Assembly: GCA_043800545.1 (NCBI GenBank) | Contig: JAZDMW010000051.1 | Coordinates: forward strand, 1-22,693 | Source: 1-14-0-20-39-34 sp043800545 | GTDB lineage: Bacteria; Patescibacteriota; Patescibacteriia; Magasanikbacterales; UBA922 | Length of the DNA stretch: 22,693 nt | Direction of reading: 5' to 3' | Part shown: positions 13,520 through 21,787 of the stretch, piece by piece | How positions within the stretch are numbered: the stretch's first letter is position 1 | Layout of the letters: every line of letters begins with the position of its first letter | The notes under the pieces: model-generated | What the model saw: only the letters and a program-made list of their open reading frames with translations | Databases searched by the model: none | Told to the model about the DNA's origin: nothing | Translations under genes and position numbers: made by a program

Positions 13520-14515
13520 ATGAATATAGAGCGAATTACAGACAAAAGTACCTGGGAGCAAACCCTTTTGAGTCAGGGTTTTTTTGAGTTTCTCCAAGGA
13601 GGCGAGTGGGGTAATTTCCAGGAGAAAATTGGGAAAAAGGTACTCTCTCTCCTTATTTACGATACAAAAGAAAGAAAATACCCAGTACAGGTGGTCATTC
13701 ATTCTTTTTTAGGGATATTTCGTTTTGCCTCTGTTTTTCGTTTGCCTCCAGTTTTTCATCAGGATGTTCTGGATATGCTGGCAGAATATGTGAGGAAAGA
13801 AGAAAAGTGTGTTTTTTTGCGTGTAGAGCCGGTAAAGGATTTTCTCTATACAGGAAAATTCCAAAAGAAGGAAACATATAATCGACAGTGGAAACATACC
13901 TTAGTTTTGGATTTGAGTTTTTCGCTTGATGAGCTTTTGTCACAGATGCATACGAAAACAAGATATAATATTCGTTTGGCAGAGAAAAAAGAGGTAGAAG
14001 TGATTTCTAAAAAAGACATTGATATATTTTGGAGCTTGAATGAAGAAACAAAAGAAAGAGATAAATTTCATTCCCATGAAAAATCATATTATGCACATAT
14101 GCTTCAATTGGGGAATGTGTATCAGCTGACAGCATATTATAACAATCAAGCACTCTCAAGTGGAATTTTTGTTCATTGTGGAGAAAAGTTTACCTATGTC
14201 CATGGTGCTTCAAGTAACACAGAAAGAAATGTTATGGCTCCATATCTCTTACAATGGAAAGCAATACAGTTTGCAAAAGAACTCAGAGTAAAGGAATATG
14301 ATTTTGGAGGAATTGCAAAACCTATGAAAGAAGGAAATGGAATGGTGACTTGTTTTCATACTCTTTGTTGGGATCCTTTGGATAAACTTATGGGAGTAAC
14401 TCGGTTTAAAGCAGGCTTCGGTGGAAAAACATTTTCCTATGGAAATGCATTTGAACTTATTTTGAGACCACGGTTGTATAATTTTTTTCAAAAAATAAAA
14501 GAATTTAAAAAATAG
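13520..14515 (+). CDS. FemA/FemB-family peptidoglycan bridge aminoacyltransferase
   Basis: This 331-aa enzyme belongs to the Fem family (double GNAT fold), which uses aminoacyl-tRNA to add amino acids to the stem peptide of lipid II. Visible hallmarks are the N-terminal FLQGGEWGNFQEK (24-36), MHTKTRYNIRLAEKK (143-157, usually H.K.R.NI..A.K.GV), SSGIFVHCG and the YVHGASS motif, YDFGGI (260-265), and VTRFKAGFGG (293-302). The coiled-coil arm of Staphylococcus FemA is lacking, as in FemX/single-arm forms. Fem homologues are frequent in Patescibacteria. The amino acid and acceptor position are unknown. It is the first gene of the long rightward series. Its predicted transcript is leaderless. Confidence 0.9.
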   Translation: MNIERITDKSTWEQTLLSQGFFEFLQGGEWGNFQEKIGKKVLSLLIYDTKERKYPVQVVIHSFLGIFRFASVFRLPPVFHQDVLDMLAEYVRKEEKCVFLRVEPVKDFLYTGKFQKKETYNRQWKHTLVLDLSFSLDELLSQMHTKTRYNIRLAEKKEVEVISKKDIDIFWSLNEETKERDKFHSHEKSYYAHMLQLGNVYQLTAYYNNQALSSGIFVHCGEKFTYVHGASSNTERNVMAPYLLQWKAIQFAKELRVKEYDFGGIAKPMKEGNGMVTCFHTLCWDPLDKLMGVTRFKAGFGGKTFSYGNAFELILRPRLYNFFQKIKEFKK

Positions 14516-14524
14516 GTAATAAGT

Positions 14525-15676
14525 ATGGCAGAAAAGAATATAAATATTGGAAAAACAACGGATGGTCTATTATTGAAATTGTTGCAAGATAAATTTAGAC
14601 CGAGATTAAAAAAGGTAGTAAATTCATTAAAGGATGATGACCATACGTCATCTCCCTTTGCCGCATTAGTTGATTTAACAAGTCGATGTAATTTGGGTTG
14701 TTCTTGGTGTATAGATAAGTATGTTTTATCAAATAATGAGATACCTATAAACATAATGCTGAATTTATTAAAGGAATTTAAGGAAATGGAGATTAAAAGT
14801 ATTGTTTATTTTGGAGGTGGAGAACCTTTGATGTATAGTGGAATAAATGAAGTATTGGATAAAACATATGAGTACGGAATAAATTACGCTATAAACACGA
14901 ATGGAATATTTTTAAAAAAGGCACTGAAAAATATAGCAAATACATGTAGTTGGGTTAGGATTTCTCTCGATGCTGGTTCAGAAGAAAAATACAAAGAATT
15001 ACATGACGGGAAAGATTTTTTTAAAGGGATAATATCTGATGTAAATTTATTAAATCAAACAAAAAAGGGTACGGTTGGGACATCCTTTGTTGTAATGGAT
15101 AATAATATTGATGATATATATACATCTGCAAAACTCATGAAAAGTATTGGTTGTGATTTTATCCAATTTAAACCAATGTATATACCTAATGTTAAAAATG
15201 AAAGATCTCTTGATAAATACAGAAAGGAACAGAACAAGAAAATAGAAGAAGCATTAAATAGATCAAAATGTTTAGAAGATAAGTCATTCAATGTATTAGT
15301 GACGGGGTCTATGAAAACTCTATTGAATGATCAGCCAATCAATCAGTCAAAAACGTATTCTTATTGTGTCGCACAACAATTAATTCCTTTAATAACTCCA
15401 AGTGGCGTGTATACCTGTCCTAATTTGAGAGGATCAAAAAAAGGTTGGATAGGAGATATCAATAAAAATTCATTTTTGGATATTTGGAAAAGTCAGACAA
15501 GAAAATGTGTGATAAAAAATTTAAATCCTTCTCAGGATTGTTCCTTATCCTGCCTAAGGCATCAAATAAATGTTGTTGTAAACAGTTTGTTGGAATGTGA
15601 AAAAATGGGCGTTCATTTATTGGATCTTATAGACGAAATAAAAGGAGAAGAAATTTCTGATAGATATTTTATATGA
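14525..15676 (+). CDS. Radical SAM enzyme with a C-terminal auxiliary Cys cluster (SPASM/Twitch-like)
   Basis: 383 aa. The [4Fe-4S]-SAM motif is C55-NLG-C59-SW-C62, followed by YFGGGEP (95-101), the SAM-binding GGE motif, and NTNG (124-127). The C-terminal region has more cysteines: C281 and C298 around a PSG turn (LITPSGVYTC), C328, C339 and C343 (CSLSC). This looks like a SPASM or shorter Twitch domain carrying an auxiliary cluster. Such enzymes modify peptides or oxidise sugars and cyclitols (for example BtrN). Here the ATGA overlap with a sugar aminotransferase, followed by an RmlB-like gene, favours a nucleotide-sugar substrate; that is inference. Leucine codons are mostly TTA/TTG and the gene is more AT-rich than the flanking femAB and NUDIX genes, suggesting separate acquisition with its two partners. 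Confidence 0.88.
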   Translation: MAEKNINIGKTTDGLLLKLLQDKFRPRLKKVVNSLKDDDHTSSPFAALVDLTSRCNLGCSWCIDKYVLSNNEIPINIMLNLLKEFKEMEIKSIVYFGGGEPLMYSGINEVLDKTYEYGINYAINTNGIFLKKALKNIANTCSWVRISLDAGSEEKYKELHDGKDFFKGIISDVNLLNQTKKGTVGTSFVVMDNNIDDIYTSAKLMKSIGCDFIQFKPMYIPNVKNERSLDKYRKEQNKKIEEALNRSKCLEDKSFNVLVTGSMKTLLNDQPINQSKTYSYCVAQQLIPLITPSGVYTCPNLRGSKKGWIGDINKNSFLDIWKSQTRKCVIKNLNPSQDCSLSCLRHQINVVVNSLLECEKMGVHLLDLIDEIKGEEISDRYFI

Positions 15677-16770
15677 TTAAGCCAATTTTCCCCTTGGAAA
15701 TTAAATTTTCTGAGTCAGAAAAAGGATATATTAGACAAAATTTAGAAGAAATTTTGTCTACGGGGCGACTGACTTTGGGTGAATATACTAAAAAATTTGA
15801 GAAATTATTTTCTTCTATATCTGATACGAAGTATTGTGTTGCTGTAAATAGTGGTACAACAGCATTAGAAATAATTTTTAAAATAATTGATGTTAGAGGC
15901 AAAGATGTTTTAGTTCCGGCAAACACAAATTATGCAACAGCTATCGCTGTAAAAAATGCTGGAGGCACTCCCGTTTTTTATGATGGGGGTGTGTTTCCAG
16001 ATACCAATAGTATAAAAAATGAAATTACGTCAAAAACAAAAGTTATCGTTTTAGTTCATATTGGAGGGTATATAACTCCAGAAGTCTTTAAGATAAAGGA
16101 ATTTTGTCGTAAGTTAGATATTTATTTAGTTGAGGATGCTGCACATGCACATGGTGCAGAGATTAATGGAGTAAAAGCAGGATCGATTGGTCATTTTGGT
16201 GCTTTTTCTTTTTTTCCCACTAAGGTGGTTACTACATGCGAAGGAGGGATGATATCCTCATCAATGACTATGATTCAACAAGCAATAATATATAGAGATC
16301 AGGGGAAAGATTCTTCTGGAATAAAAAACATTGTAGAAGGTAATAGCTGGAGAATGTCTGAAATTGAAGCTGTGTTTGGTATAGCTCAATTGAAAAGATT
16401 TAAAAAGGATTTAGATTATAGACGTAAGATATTGAATATATATAAACACGAATTAGATGGTTTACCTGTAACGTTTTTTTATGAGAAAAATTGTTCACCA
16501 AGTGGTTATAAAGCTATTCTTATATTACCTACAAAAGAAGAAAAGGAAAGATTGTCGGATTTTTTAAAGAGTAATTTTGTGTATACGGGAAAAGGTGTTT
16601 ATGATATTCCATTACATGAACAACCTATATTTAAAAAATATTATAAACATTCTTTACCAATATCAGAACATTTTTCTGAAACACATATTTGTTTACCTAT
16701 TTGGCGGTTTATGAAGAAAAATCAGGTTTTAAGAGTGTGCAATTTGATAAAAGATTTTTATACTAATTAA
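15673..16770 (+). CDS. DegT/DnrJ/EryC1-family PLP-dependent sugar aminotransferase
   Basis: 365 aa, fold-type I PLP enzyme of the sugar aminotransferase group, which converts a keto-nucleotide sugar (usually the 3- or 4-keto form) to an amino sugar. Seen in order: NSGTTAL (59-65) for cofactor phosphate binding, VPANTNYATA, VEDAAHAHGA with D155 for the PLP ring nitrogen, the FFPTKVVTTCEGGM segment with Schiff-base lysine K184, and NSWRMSEIEA. The length is normal. It overlaps the radical SAM gene by four bases and precedes the RmlB-like gene by 10 bases. It would act after a 4,6-dehydratase-like enzyme. Substrate, regiochemistry and stereochemistry cannot be read from sequence. Confidence 0.92.
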   Translation: MIKPIFPLEIKFSESEKGYIRQNLEEILSTGRLTLGEYTKKFEKLFSSISDTKYCVAVNSGTTALEIIFKIIDVRGKDVLVPANTNYATAIAVKNAGGTPVFYDGGVFPDTNSIKNEITSKTKVIVLVHIGGYITPEVFKIKEFCRKLDIYLVEDAAHAHGAEINGVKAGSIGHFGAFSFFPTKVVTTCEGGMISSSMTMIQQAIIYRDQGKDSSGIKNIVEGNSWRMSEIEAVFGIAQLKRFKKDLDYRRKILNIYKHELDGLPVTFFYEKNCSPSGYKAILILPTKEEKERLSDFLKSNFVYTGKGVYDIPLHEQPIFKKYYKHSLPISEHFSETHICLPIWRFMKKNQVLRVCNLIKDFYTN

Positions 16771-16780
16771 GTATTTATAT

Positions 16781-17851
16781 ATGTCGAATGAAATAAAAAA
16801 CATATTGGTGACAGGCGGGGCAGGGTTTATTGGTACAAATTTTGTTAGATTTATGGTAGATAAATATCCTCACTATAATATAGTGGTGGTTGACAATTTA
16901 TCTCCTTATTCTAATTTTAATAATATTAAAGAATTAGTTGATAATAAAAAAATAAGTTTTGAAAATGCAGATATTACGGATTTCGAAAAAATAGTAAACA
17001 TCTATCATAAGCACGATATAAATTATGTAGTAAATTTTGCAGCCGAAAGTCATAACGATCGGGCAATTAAGGATCCATCCGCATTTGCTCGGGCGAATGC
17101 GTTAGGTGCTCAGTTAATGGTTGAAGCATCAAGAAAAGTTGGAGTTTCGAGACATATACATATATCAACGATAGAAGTCTACGGAGAACAGGCAGATAAT
17201 GTCCCGTATTTTTATGAAGGTAGCCCTTTAAATGCGAAAACTCCATATTCTGCAGCAAAGGCAGCAGGTGATTTATTGGTAAGATCATATATGCAAACCT
17301 ACAGAGATATGGATATATGTATTACGCATTGTGCAAATAATTATGGTCCATATCAATTTCCAGAAAAATTGATTCCATTATCTGTGTGGAATTTGTTAGC
17401 TGGAAAAAAGATTTGTTTATATGGTGATGTAAGACAAAAAAGAGATTGGTTACACGTTTTTGATCATTGTAGGGCGATCGATTTGGTATTACATATGGAT
17501 AAAAAGTCATCTTTTGACGAAGGTGCGTCAACTGATTCTTCTAAATTGCCAATTTATGATATATCAGCTCGTAACGAGATCGAGAATATAGAAATTGCAA
17601 AGATAATAATAAATGAAATGGGTTTGAATTTCGAAGAGAAGATTGAATTTGTTGCGGATAGACCGAATCATGACAGGCGTTATCTAATCAATCCAGAAAA
17701 AATCGAAAAAGAATTAGGATTTAGTCCGTCGATATCGTTCAATCAAGGAATCAGAGAAACTGTTCAATGGTATCTGAAAAATCAAGAATGGTTAAAAGAT
17801 ATTTTTCAACGTACAGGAAATTTGCAAATATCGTGGAAAGAGAAAAAATAA
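16781..17851 (+). CDS. RmlB-like NAD-dependent nucleotide-sugar dehydratase/epimerase with altered catalytic motif
   Basis: 356 aa, extended short-chain dehydrogenase. The NAD-binding TGGAGFIG (11-18) is followed by the RmlB-type AAESHNDRAI (87-96), the catalytic Y156-x3-K160 (PYSAAK), and NNYGPYQFPEKLIP, RDWLHVFDH and RPNHDRRYLIN, all typical of dTDP-glucose 4,6-dehydratases. In those enzymes the residues after the catalytic Thr are Asp-Glu (ST-DE-VYG). Here the segment reads HISTIEVYG (127-135): Glu is kept (E132) but the Asp proton donor is Ile (I131). It may therefore not carry out the classical dehydration, and could be an epimerase, a decarboxylase-like enzyme or a dehydratase with a different acid. 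It belongs with the radical SAM and aminotransferase genes. The NUDIX gene starts 6 bases later. Confidence 0.88.
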   Translation: MSNEIKNILVTGGAGFIGTNFVRFMVDKYPHYNIVVVDNLSPYSNFNNIKELVDNKKISFENADITDFEKIVNIYHKHDINYVVNFAAESHNDRAIKDPSAFARANALGAQLMVEASRKVGVSRHIHISTIEVYGEQADNVPYFYEGSPLNAKTPYSAAKAAGDLLVRSYMQTYRDMDICITHCANNYGPYQFPEKLIPLSVWNLLAGKKICLYGDVRQKRDWLHVFDHCRAIDLVLHMDKKSSFDEGASTDSSKLPIYDISARNEIENIEIAKIIINEMGLNFEEKIEFVADRPNHDRRYLINPEKIEKELGFSPSISFNQGIRETVQWYLKNQEWLKDIFQRTGNLQISWKEKK

Positions 17852-17857
17852 ATTAAT

Positions 17858-18394
17858 ATGGAAAAGTGGAAATTACTTTCAAAAAACATCATATACGATG
17901 ATTGGTATGTAAAATTGGAAAGGTGGAAAATGCAGATAAATGTGAATAGAGAAAAAGAATTTTCTGTGGCCACTATGCCAGATGCGTCAATTGTATTTGC
18001 TATGACAGAAGATAACCAAATTATCATCTTAGAACAATATTTTCTTACTGATCAAGAAAAGCATTTTTCTTTGGTCGCTGGATTTGTTGACAGGGGAAGC
18101 ACGCCAGCAGAGACTGCAAGAAAAGAGCTTCGTGAGGAATCAGGTTGCGAGGCCGAAGAATGGATATCACTTGGTTCAGTAAAACGAGGAAAATGGACAA
18201 TTGGAGAGATGCATTTCTTCCTCGCTTTGGGAGTCAGAGATGTGGGGAATTTACAACTCGAGGAATCAGAGTTCATTAAGCCAAGAAAGATTTCGTTAAA
18301 GGATTTTTTATTATTTTTGGAGAATGATAAAATGCAGGCAGTAGATGTCCAACTGTGTGCATACAAAGCCCTTCATTATTTAGGAAAACTTTAA
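17858..18394 (+). CDS. NUDIX hydrolase (ADP-ribose pyrophosphatase-like)
   Basis: 178 aa. The Nudix box reads G75-FVDRG-S-TPAETAR-KELREESG. The metal-binding core KELREESG keeps E90, E93 and E94, but the first Glu of the consensus is Ser (S81) and the Arg is Lys (K89). The surrounding IIILEQYF and LVAGFVDRG resemble ADP-sugar pyrophosphatases, which cleave ADP-ribose or nucleotide sugars to a sugar phosphate and a nucleoside monophosphate. That would fit the nucleotide-sugar genes upstream, but the substrate is unproven. The changed Nudix positions are at the edges of the motif, so activity is still plausible. Codon use returns here to that of the rest of the window. Confidence 0.87.
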   Translation: MEKWKLLSKNIIYDDWYVKLERWKMQINVNREKEFSVATMPDASIVFAMTEDNQIIILEQYFLTDQEKHFSLVAGFVDRGSTPAETARKELREESGCEAEEWISLGSVKRGKWTIGEMHFFLALGVRDVGNLQLEESEFIKPRKISLKDFLLFLENDKMQAVDVQLCAYKALHYLGKL

Positions 18395-18403
18395 TTATTT
18401 TCT

Positions 18404-18943
18404 ATGAATCAATCTTTGAATCATAAAATATTTTTTGCAATAAATAATATTGTTGGAAAGAACAAATTTTTTGATCTCTTTATTCTTTTTTGTGCGAAGT
18501 ACCTTGTTTTCTTGATGTTTATCTTTGGAATTTTTTATGTATACACATTGCCAGAGTCTTTCCAGGCATATCTTCTTTCTTACGCTACAATCATGTTTAC
18601 AGTAGGAATATGTATCAGTTGGACCGTTGCCTATTTGTGGAAGAATCCTCGACCGGTAGTAGAATATCCGAACATTAAGCGACTGTTAAAAACTCTTGGA
18701 ACATGGAAATCATTTCCTTCGGATCATACCTTTATGGCTACGCTTATGGCACTTCTCCTTTGGGAATTTGGAGCACCGACGTATTTTGTTTGGTTTCTCA
18801 TCTTGGGGGTAATTGGTGTTGGATTTGGTCGTATTTATGTCGGTGCACACTATCCAAGAGATGTTGCTGGGGGAATCGTTCTTGGTTTTCTTATGTTTTT
18901 TCTTGTTATTTATTCATTTGATGTAAGTCATTTATTATTATGA
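18404..18943 (+). CDS. PAP2-family undecaprenyl-diphosphate phosphatase, BcrC-like
   Basis: This 179-aa integral membrane protein has about five or six helices. It should dephosphorylate undecaprenyl diphosphate on the outer face of the membrane and so recycle the lipid carrier used for peptidoglycan and surface glycans. The phosphatase motifs are NPRP (81-84), FPSDH (104-108) and GR-IYVGA-H-YPR-D (R143, H149, D153). The canonical Lys seven residues before the RP arginine is absent, as in BcrC. The spacing and the SFPSDHT and HYPRDVAG motifs match Bacillus BcrC. It overlaps the next gene by four bases (ATGA). A role in recycling the carrier for the sugar transferase at 1624 is likely but inferred. 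Confidence 0.85.
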   Translation: MNQSLNHKIFFAINNIVGKNKFFDLFILFCAKYLVFLMFIFGIFYVYTLPESFQAYLLSYATIMFTVGICISWTVAYLWKNPRPVVEYPNIKRLLKTLGTWKSFPSDHTFMATLMALLLWEFGAPTYFVWFLILGVIGVGFGRIYVGAHYPRDVAGGIVLGFLMFFLVIYSFDVSHLLL

Positions 18944-19629
18944 ATGCCATAATTGTATGTGGAGGGCTTTCTACGCGTCTGGGGGAAATAACAAAAGCGA
19001 CTCCAAAGGTATTGTTGGAAATTGGTGGTAAGCCTGTTCTTGAATGGCAAATTGAGAAATTAAAGGAAATTGGTGTTGATACTGTCATTTTGGCAGCAGG
19101 CCATTTATCTCAAGTATTACAAGATACTGTTGGGGATACGCTCCATGGAGTAAAAATTATTTATGCTATTGAAAAAGAAAAGTTGGGAACAGGCGGAGCA
19201 ATACGTTTTGCTTGGAATTTTGTAGAAAAAAAAGATGAGCCAGTCATTGTCATGAATGGAGATGTTCTCACAACCATTGATTTGCAAAAAATGGTTTCTG
19301 TTTTGAAACCTGAGAGTGAGGGAATTATCCTTGGAACACGTGTTGAGGATGCTTCAAGTTACGGGACACTGGAATATGATGAAAAGTATCATCTTCTTTC
19401 TTTTAAAGAAAAAGAGGGAAAGGTTATTCCTGGGTATATTAATGGGGGAATGTATGTGTTTACAAAACATGCGTTTCCATATTTTCCTGAGGGTGCTTGT
19501 AGTTTGGAATATGATGTATTTCCACATATGAAGGATTTATATGTCTTTGAATCGGATGAGCCTTGGATAGACATCGGTGTTCCGGATCGCCTTGCTTGGG
19601 CAAGAGAGCATTCAAATATTTTTGAATAA
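18940..19629 (+). CDS. Sugar-1-phosphate nucleotidyltransferase
   Basis: 229 aa, a Rossmann-like nucleotidyltransferase (PF00483 type) that would form an NDP-sugar from a sugar-1-phosphate and NTP. The N-terminal signature GGLSTRLGEITKATPKVLL (8-26) holds the phosphate-binding loop (R13) and the P22-K23 pair. LGTGGAI (82-88) contacts the nucleotide, and NGD (106-108) is the metal-binding Asp motif. The C-terminal part SDEPWIDIGVPDRLAWA resembles HddC (heptose-1-phosphate guanylyltransferase) and short mannose-1-phosphate guanylyltransferases, with no left-handed beta-helix extension. Heptose or mannose is therefore the likely sugar, GDP the likely nucleotide; this is inference. It could feed the GT4 enzymes encoded earlier in the window. 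Confidence 0.85.
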   Translation: MNAIIVCGGLSTRLGEITKATPKVLLEIGGKPVLEWQIEKLKEIGVDTVILAAGHLSQVLQDTVGDTLHGVKIIYAIEKEKLGTGGAIRFAWNFVEKKDEPVIVMNGDVLTTIDLQKMVSVLKPESEGIILGTRVEDASSYGTLEYDEKYHLLSFKEKEGKVIPGYINGGMYVFTKHAFPYFPEGACSLEYDVFPHMKDLYVFESDEPWIDIGVPDRLAWAREHSNIFE

Positions 19630-19633
19630 ATGT

Positions 19634-20686
19634 ATGAATAAAAAACTTTTTAAATTGAGTAGTAGTGTTTTTCTTTTGGTATTGTTATTTTTTTCCATTC
19701 AAACATATTATGTGATTTTTACGAAGGATATTACGGATGGAAATGGTGTGGTTTTTGAAGTCATTGAGGGAGAATCTGTTAAAGATTTAGCAGGGAGATT
19801 GGAAAAAGATGGAATCATTTTTTCTCAAAATTATTTAGTAAAATATTTGAGTTTGAGAAATATTGATAGAAATATCCGGATGGGATTTCATTCTCTGAAA
19901 GCTCCAGTTACTATTGCAAGTGTTGCTGACGAACTCACAAGAAGAATAGAAAGAGGGGAACGGGAAATAACCATTTTACCAGGTTGGAATCTCCGGGATA
20001 TTGCAACGTATTTTGAGAATCTTGGAATTGCACAAGCAGAGGAAATTACAGAAATGCTAGGGCTTCCTGCAGTAGATTATACAACCGCTGGAATTGGATA
20101 TCCGACCACAGATTTTTATGATATCCCACTTATAAAATACAAGCCAAAAACTGTCTCGTATGAGGGATATATTTCTCCAGATACTTTTCGTGTGTATGAG
20201 GATGCAACTCTTGAAGAAATAGTAAGAAAATTATTGGAACATAGAGATTCTCAATTTACAGAGCAGATGTATGCAGATATAAAGAAGAGTGGAAGAACGG
20301 TGCATGAAGTAATTACACTTGCAGGAATTTTAGAACGTGAAGTGCGTTCAGAAAAAGATAAAGCAAAAGTTGCTGATTTATTTTGGAGAAGATATGATAA
20401 AAATTGGGCACTTCAGGCAGATTCTACTGTGCATTATGCCACTGGAAAGTTTGGAGATGTGTTTACCAGTGCTGAGGATAGGGAAGTAGATTCCCTTTGG
20501 AATACGTATGAATATCCTGGACTTCCACCAACTGCAATTTCCAATCCAGATTTGGATTCTATTATGGCTGCTATTTATCCAGAAAAAAATAATGCTTGGT
20601 ATTTTCTTACAGATTTGGAAGGGAATGTTCATTATGCTGGAACACTTGATGAGCATAATGCAAATGCAAATAAATATTTACGCTAA
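19634..20686 (+). CDS. mltG: Endolytic murein transglycosylase MltG
   Basis: 350 aa. The start is placed at the ATG at 19634, giving MNKKLFKLSSSVFLLVLLFF, a membrane anchor directly at the N-terminus. An upstream in-frame extension would overlap the nucleotidyltransferase gene and spoil the anchor. After a LysM-like region (about 38-110) come the YceG/MltG hallmarks: EGYISPDTF (177-185), the catalytic Glu E234 in LAGILERE, LQADSTVHYATG (260-271) and NTYEYPGLPPTAISNP (290-305). MltG cleaves nascent glycan strands at the membrane and sets their length. It starts 4 bases after the previous stop and ends 1 base before queA. Confidence 0.93.
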   Translation: MNKKLFKLSSSVFLLVLLFFSIQTYYVIFTKDITDGNGVVFEVIEGESVKDLAGRLEKDGIIFSQNYLVKYLSLRNIDRNIRMGFHSLKAPVTIASVADELTRRIERGEREITILPGWNLRDIATYFENLGIAQAEEITEMLGLPAVDYTTAGIGYPTTDFYDIPLIKYKPKTVSYEGYISPDTFRVYEDATLEEIVRKLLEHRDSQFTEQMYADIKKSGRTVHEVITLAGILEREVRSEKDKAKVADLFWRRYDKNWALQADSTVHYATGKFGDVFTSAEDREVDSLWNTYEYPGLPPTAISNPDLDSIMAAIYPEKNNAWYFLTDLEGNVHYAGTLDEHNANANKYLR

Positions 20687-20687
20687 T

Positions 20688-21758
20688 ATGCTTACGAGTG
20701 AATTTAATTACCATTTGCCACAAGAACGAATTGCACAATTTTCTGTTGACCCAAAGGATATGAGCAAGCTCATGGTTTTGGATAGAAAAAAGAAAACAAG
20801 AGAAGATAAACATTTTTGTGATATTCTTGATTATCTCAAAAAAGGGGATCTCTTGGTATGGAATAATTCTAAAGTGTTTAAGGCAAGATTATTTGGAAAT
20901 TTAGAAGTCAAAGAAGAACCAAATAGGAGATCAATACAAAATACAGAAGTGGAAATATTTCTTGTACGTCCGATGGAAAATACCGGTGTTTGGAAAGTCC
21001 TTGGAAAACCTGGTAAAAGGATAAAAAATGGAATGCGCATACAATTTGCTCAAGATTTTTTTTGTGATGTTGTTGTCAAAGAACCTGAGGGTACAATTCT
21101 TGTTCAATTCCCATATGATGCAAATGTTGTTATGGAAAAAGCCAATCAATATGGACATATTCCAATTCCTCCGTATGTAAAGGATGAACCACATCAGTTG
21201 GATATGTATCAAACAGCGTATGCAAAGCATGAGGGGTCTGTGGCTGCGCCTACAGCAGGTTTCCACTTTACTGAGGGTTTGATACAACAATTAAAAGAAA
21301 AGGGCGTAGAGTTCGCTGAGGTGACTCTGCACGTAGGATTAGGAACGTTCCTCCCTGTGAAAGCAGAAAATGTTGAGGATCATACTATGCATCCAGAATG
21401 GGTACACTTAACAAAAGAAAATGCTGATAAAATAAATACAGCAAAAGAAGAAGGAAGAAGAGTTATTGCTGTTGGTACCACGACAGTACGAACATTGGAA
21501 GGAATTGCGAAGCTTGCCGGATACCATGATAAAAAATTTGAAGAATTTGAAGGAGATCTCAATATTTTTATTACTCCAGGTTTTGAATTTCAAGTTATTG
21601 ACGCCATGATTACAAATTTTCATCTTCCAAAATCTACACTTCTTATGTTAGTAGCTTCTTTTGCCGGAAATACCGCCTTCATGTTAGAATCATATAAAGA
21701 GGCTGTAGAAAAAGAATATCGTTTTTACAGTTTTGGAGATGCCATGTTTATACAATAA
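20688..21758 (+). CDS. queA: S-adenosylmethionine:tRNA ribosyltransferase-isomerase QueA
   Basis: This 356-aa enzyme moves the ribosyl group of SAM onto preQ1 in tRNA to form epoxyqueuosine. The start at 20688 is chosen because it gives MLTSEFNYHLPQERIAQ, the usual QueA N-terminus (DFDYELPEELIAQ type), and sits 1 base after mltG. A far upstream in-frame ATG would overlap mltG by about 180 bases. Hallmarks are SVAAPTAGFHFT, HVGLGTFLPVK, GTTTVRTLE, FITPGFEFQVIDAMITNFH and LPKSTLLMLVASFAG. The length is normal. No other queuosine genes are nearby, and its position in an envelope gene series appears to be simple co-transcription. Confidence 0.95.
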   Translation: MLTSEFNYHLPQERIAQFSVDPKDMSKLMVLDRKKKTREDKHFCDILDYLKKGDLLVWNNSKVFKARLFGNLEVKEEPNRRSIQNTEVEIFLVRPMENTGVWKVLGKPGKRIKNGMRIQFAQDFFCDVVVKEPEGTILVQFPYDANVVMEKANQYGHIPIPPYVKDEPHQLDMYQTAYAKHEGSVAAPTAGFHFTEGLIQQLKEKGVEFAEVTLHVGLGTFLPVKAENVEDHTMHPEWVHLTKENADKINTAKEEGRRVIAVGTTTVRTLEGIAKLAGYHDKKFEEFEGDLNIFITPGFEFQVIDAMITNFHLPKSTLLMLVASFAGNTAFMLESYKEAVEKEYRFYSFGDAMFIQ

Positions 21759-21787
21759 TTATTGAATTCATTTTTATTTTAACGCAT

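Noticed and set aside
14525..15676. RiPP-type peptide-modifying radical SAM system
   Set aside because: The Cys-rich C-terminus would allow it, but I see no small precursor peptide gene next to it; the immediate partners are sugar enzymes. It is kept as an alternative only.
18404..18943. Inactive PAP2 phosphatase because the first-motif lysine is missing
   Set aside because: BcrC-type undecaprenyl-diphosphate phosphatases also lack that lysine, and all other catalytic residues are present.
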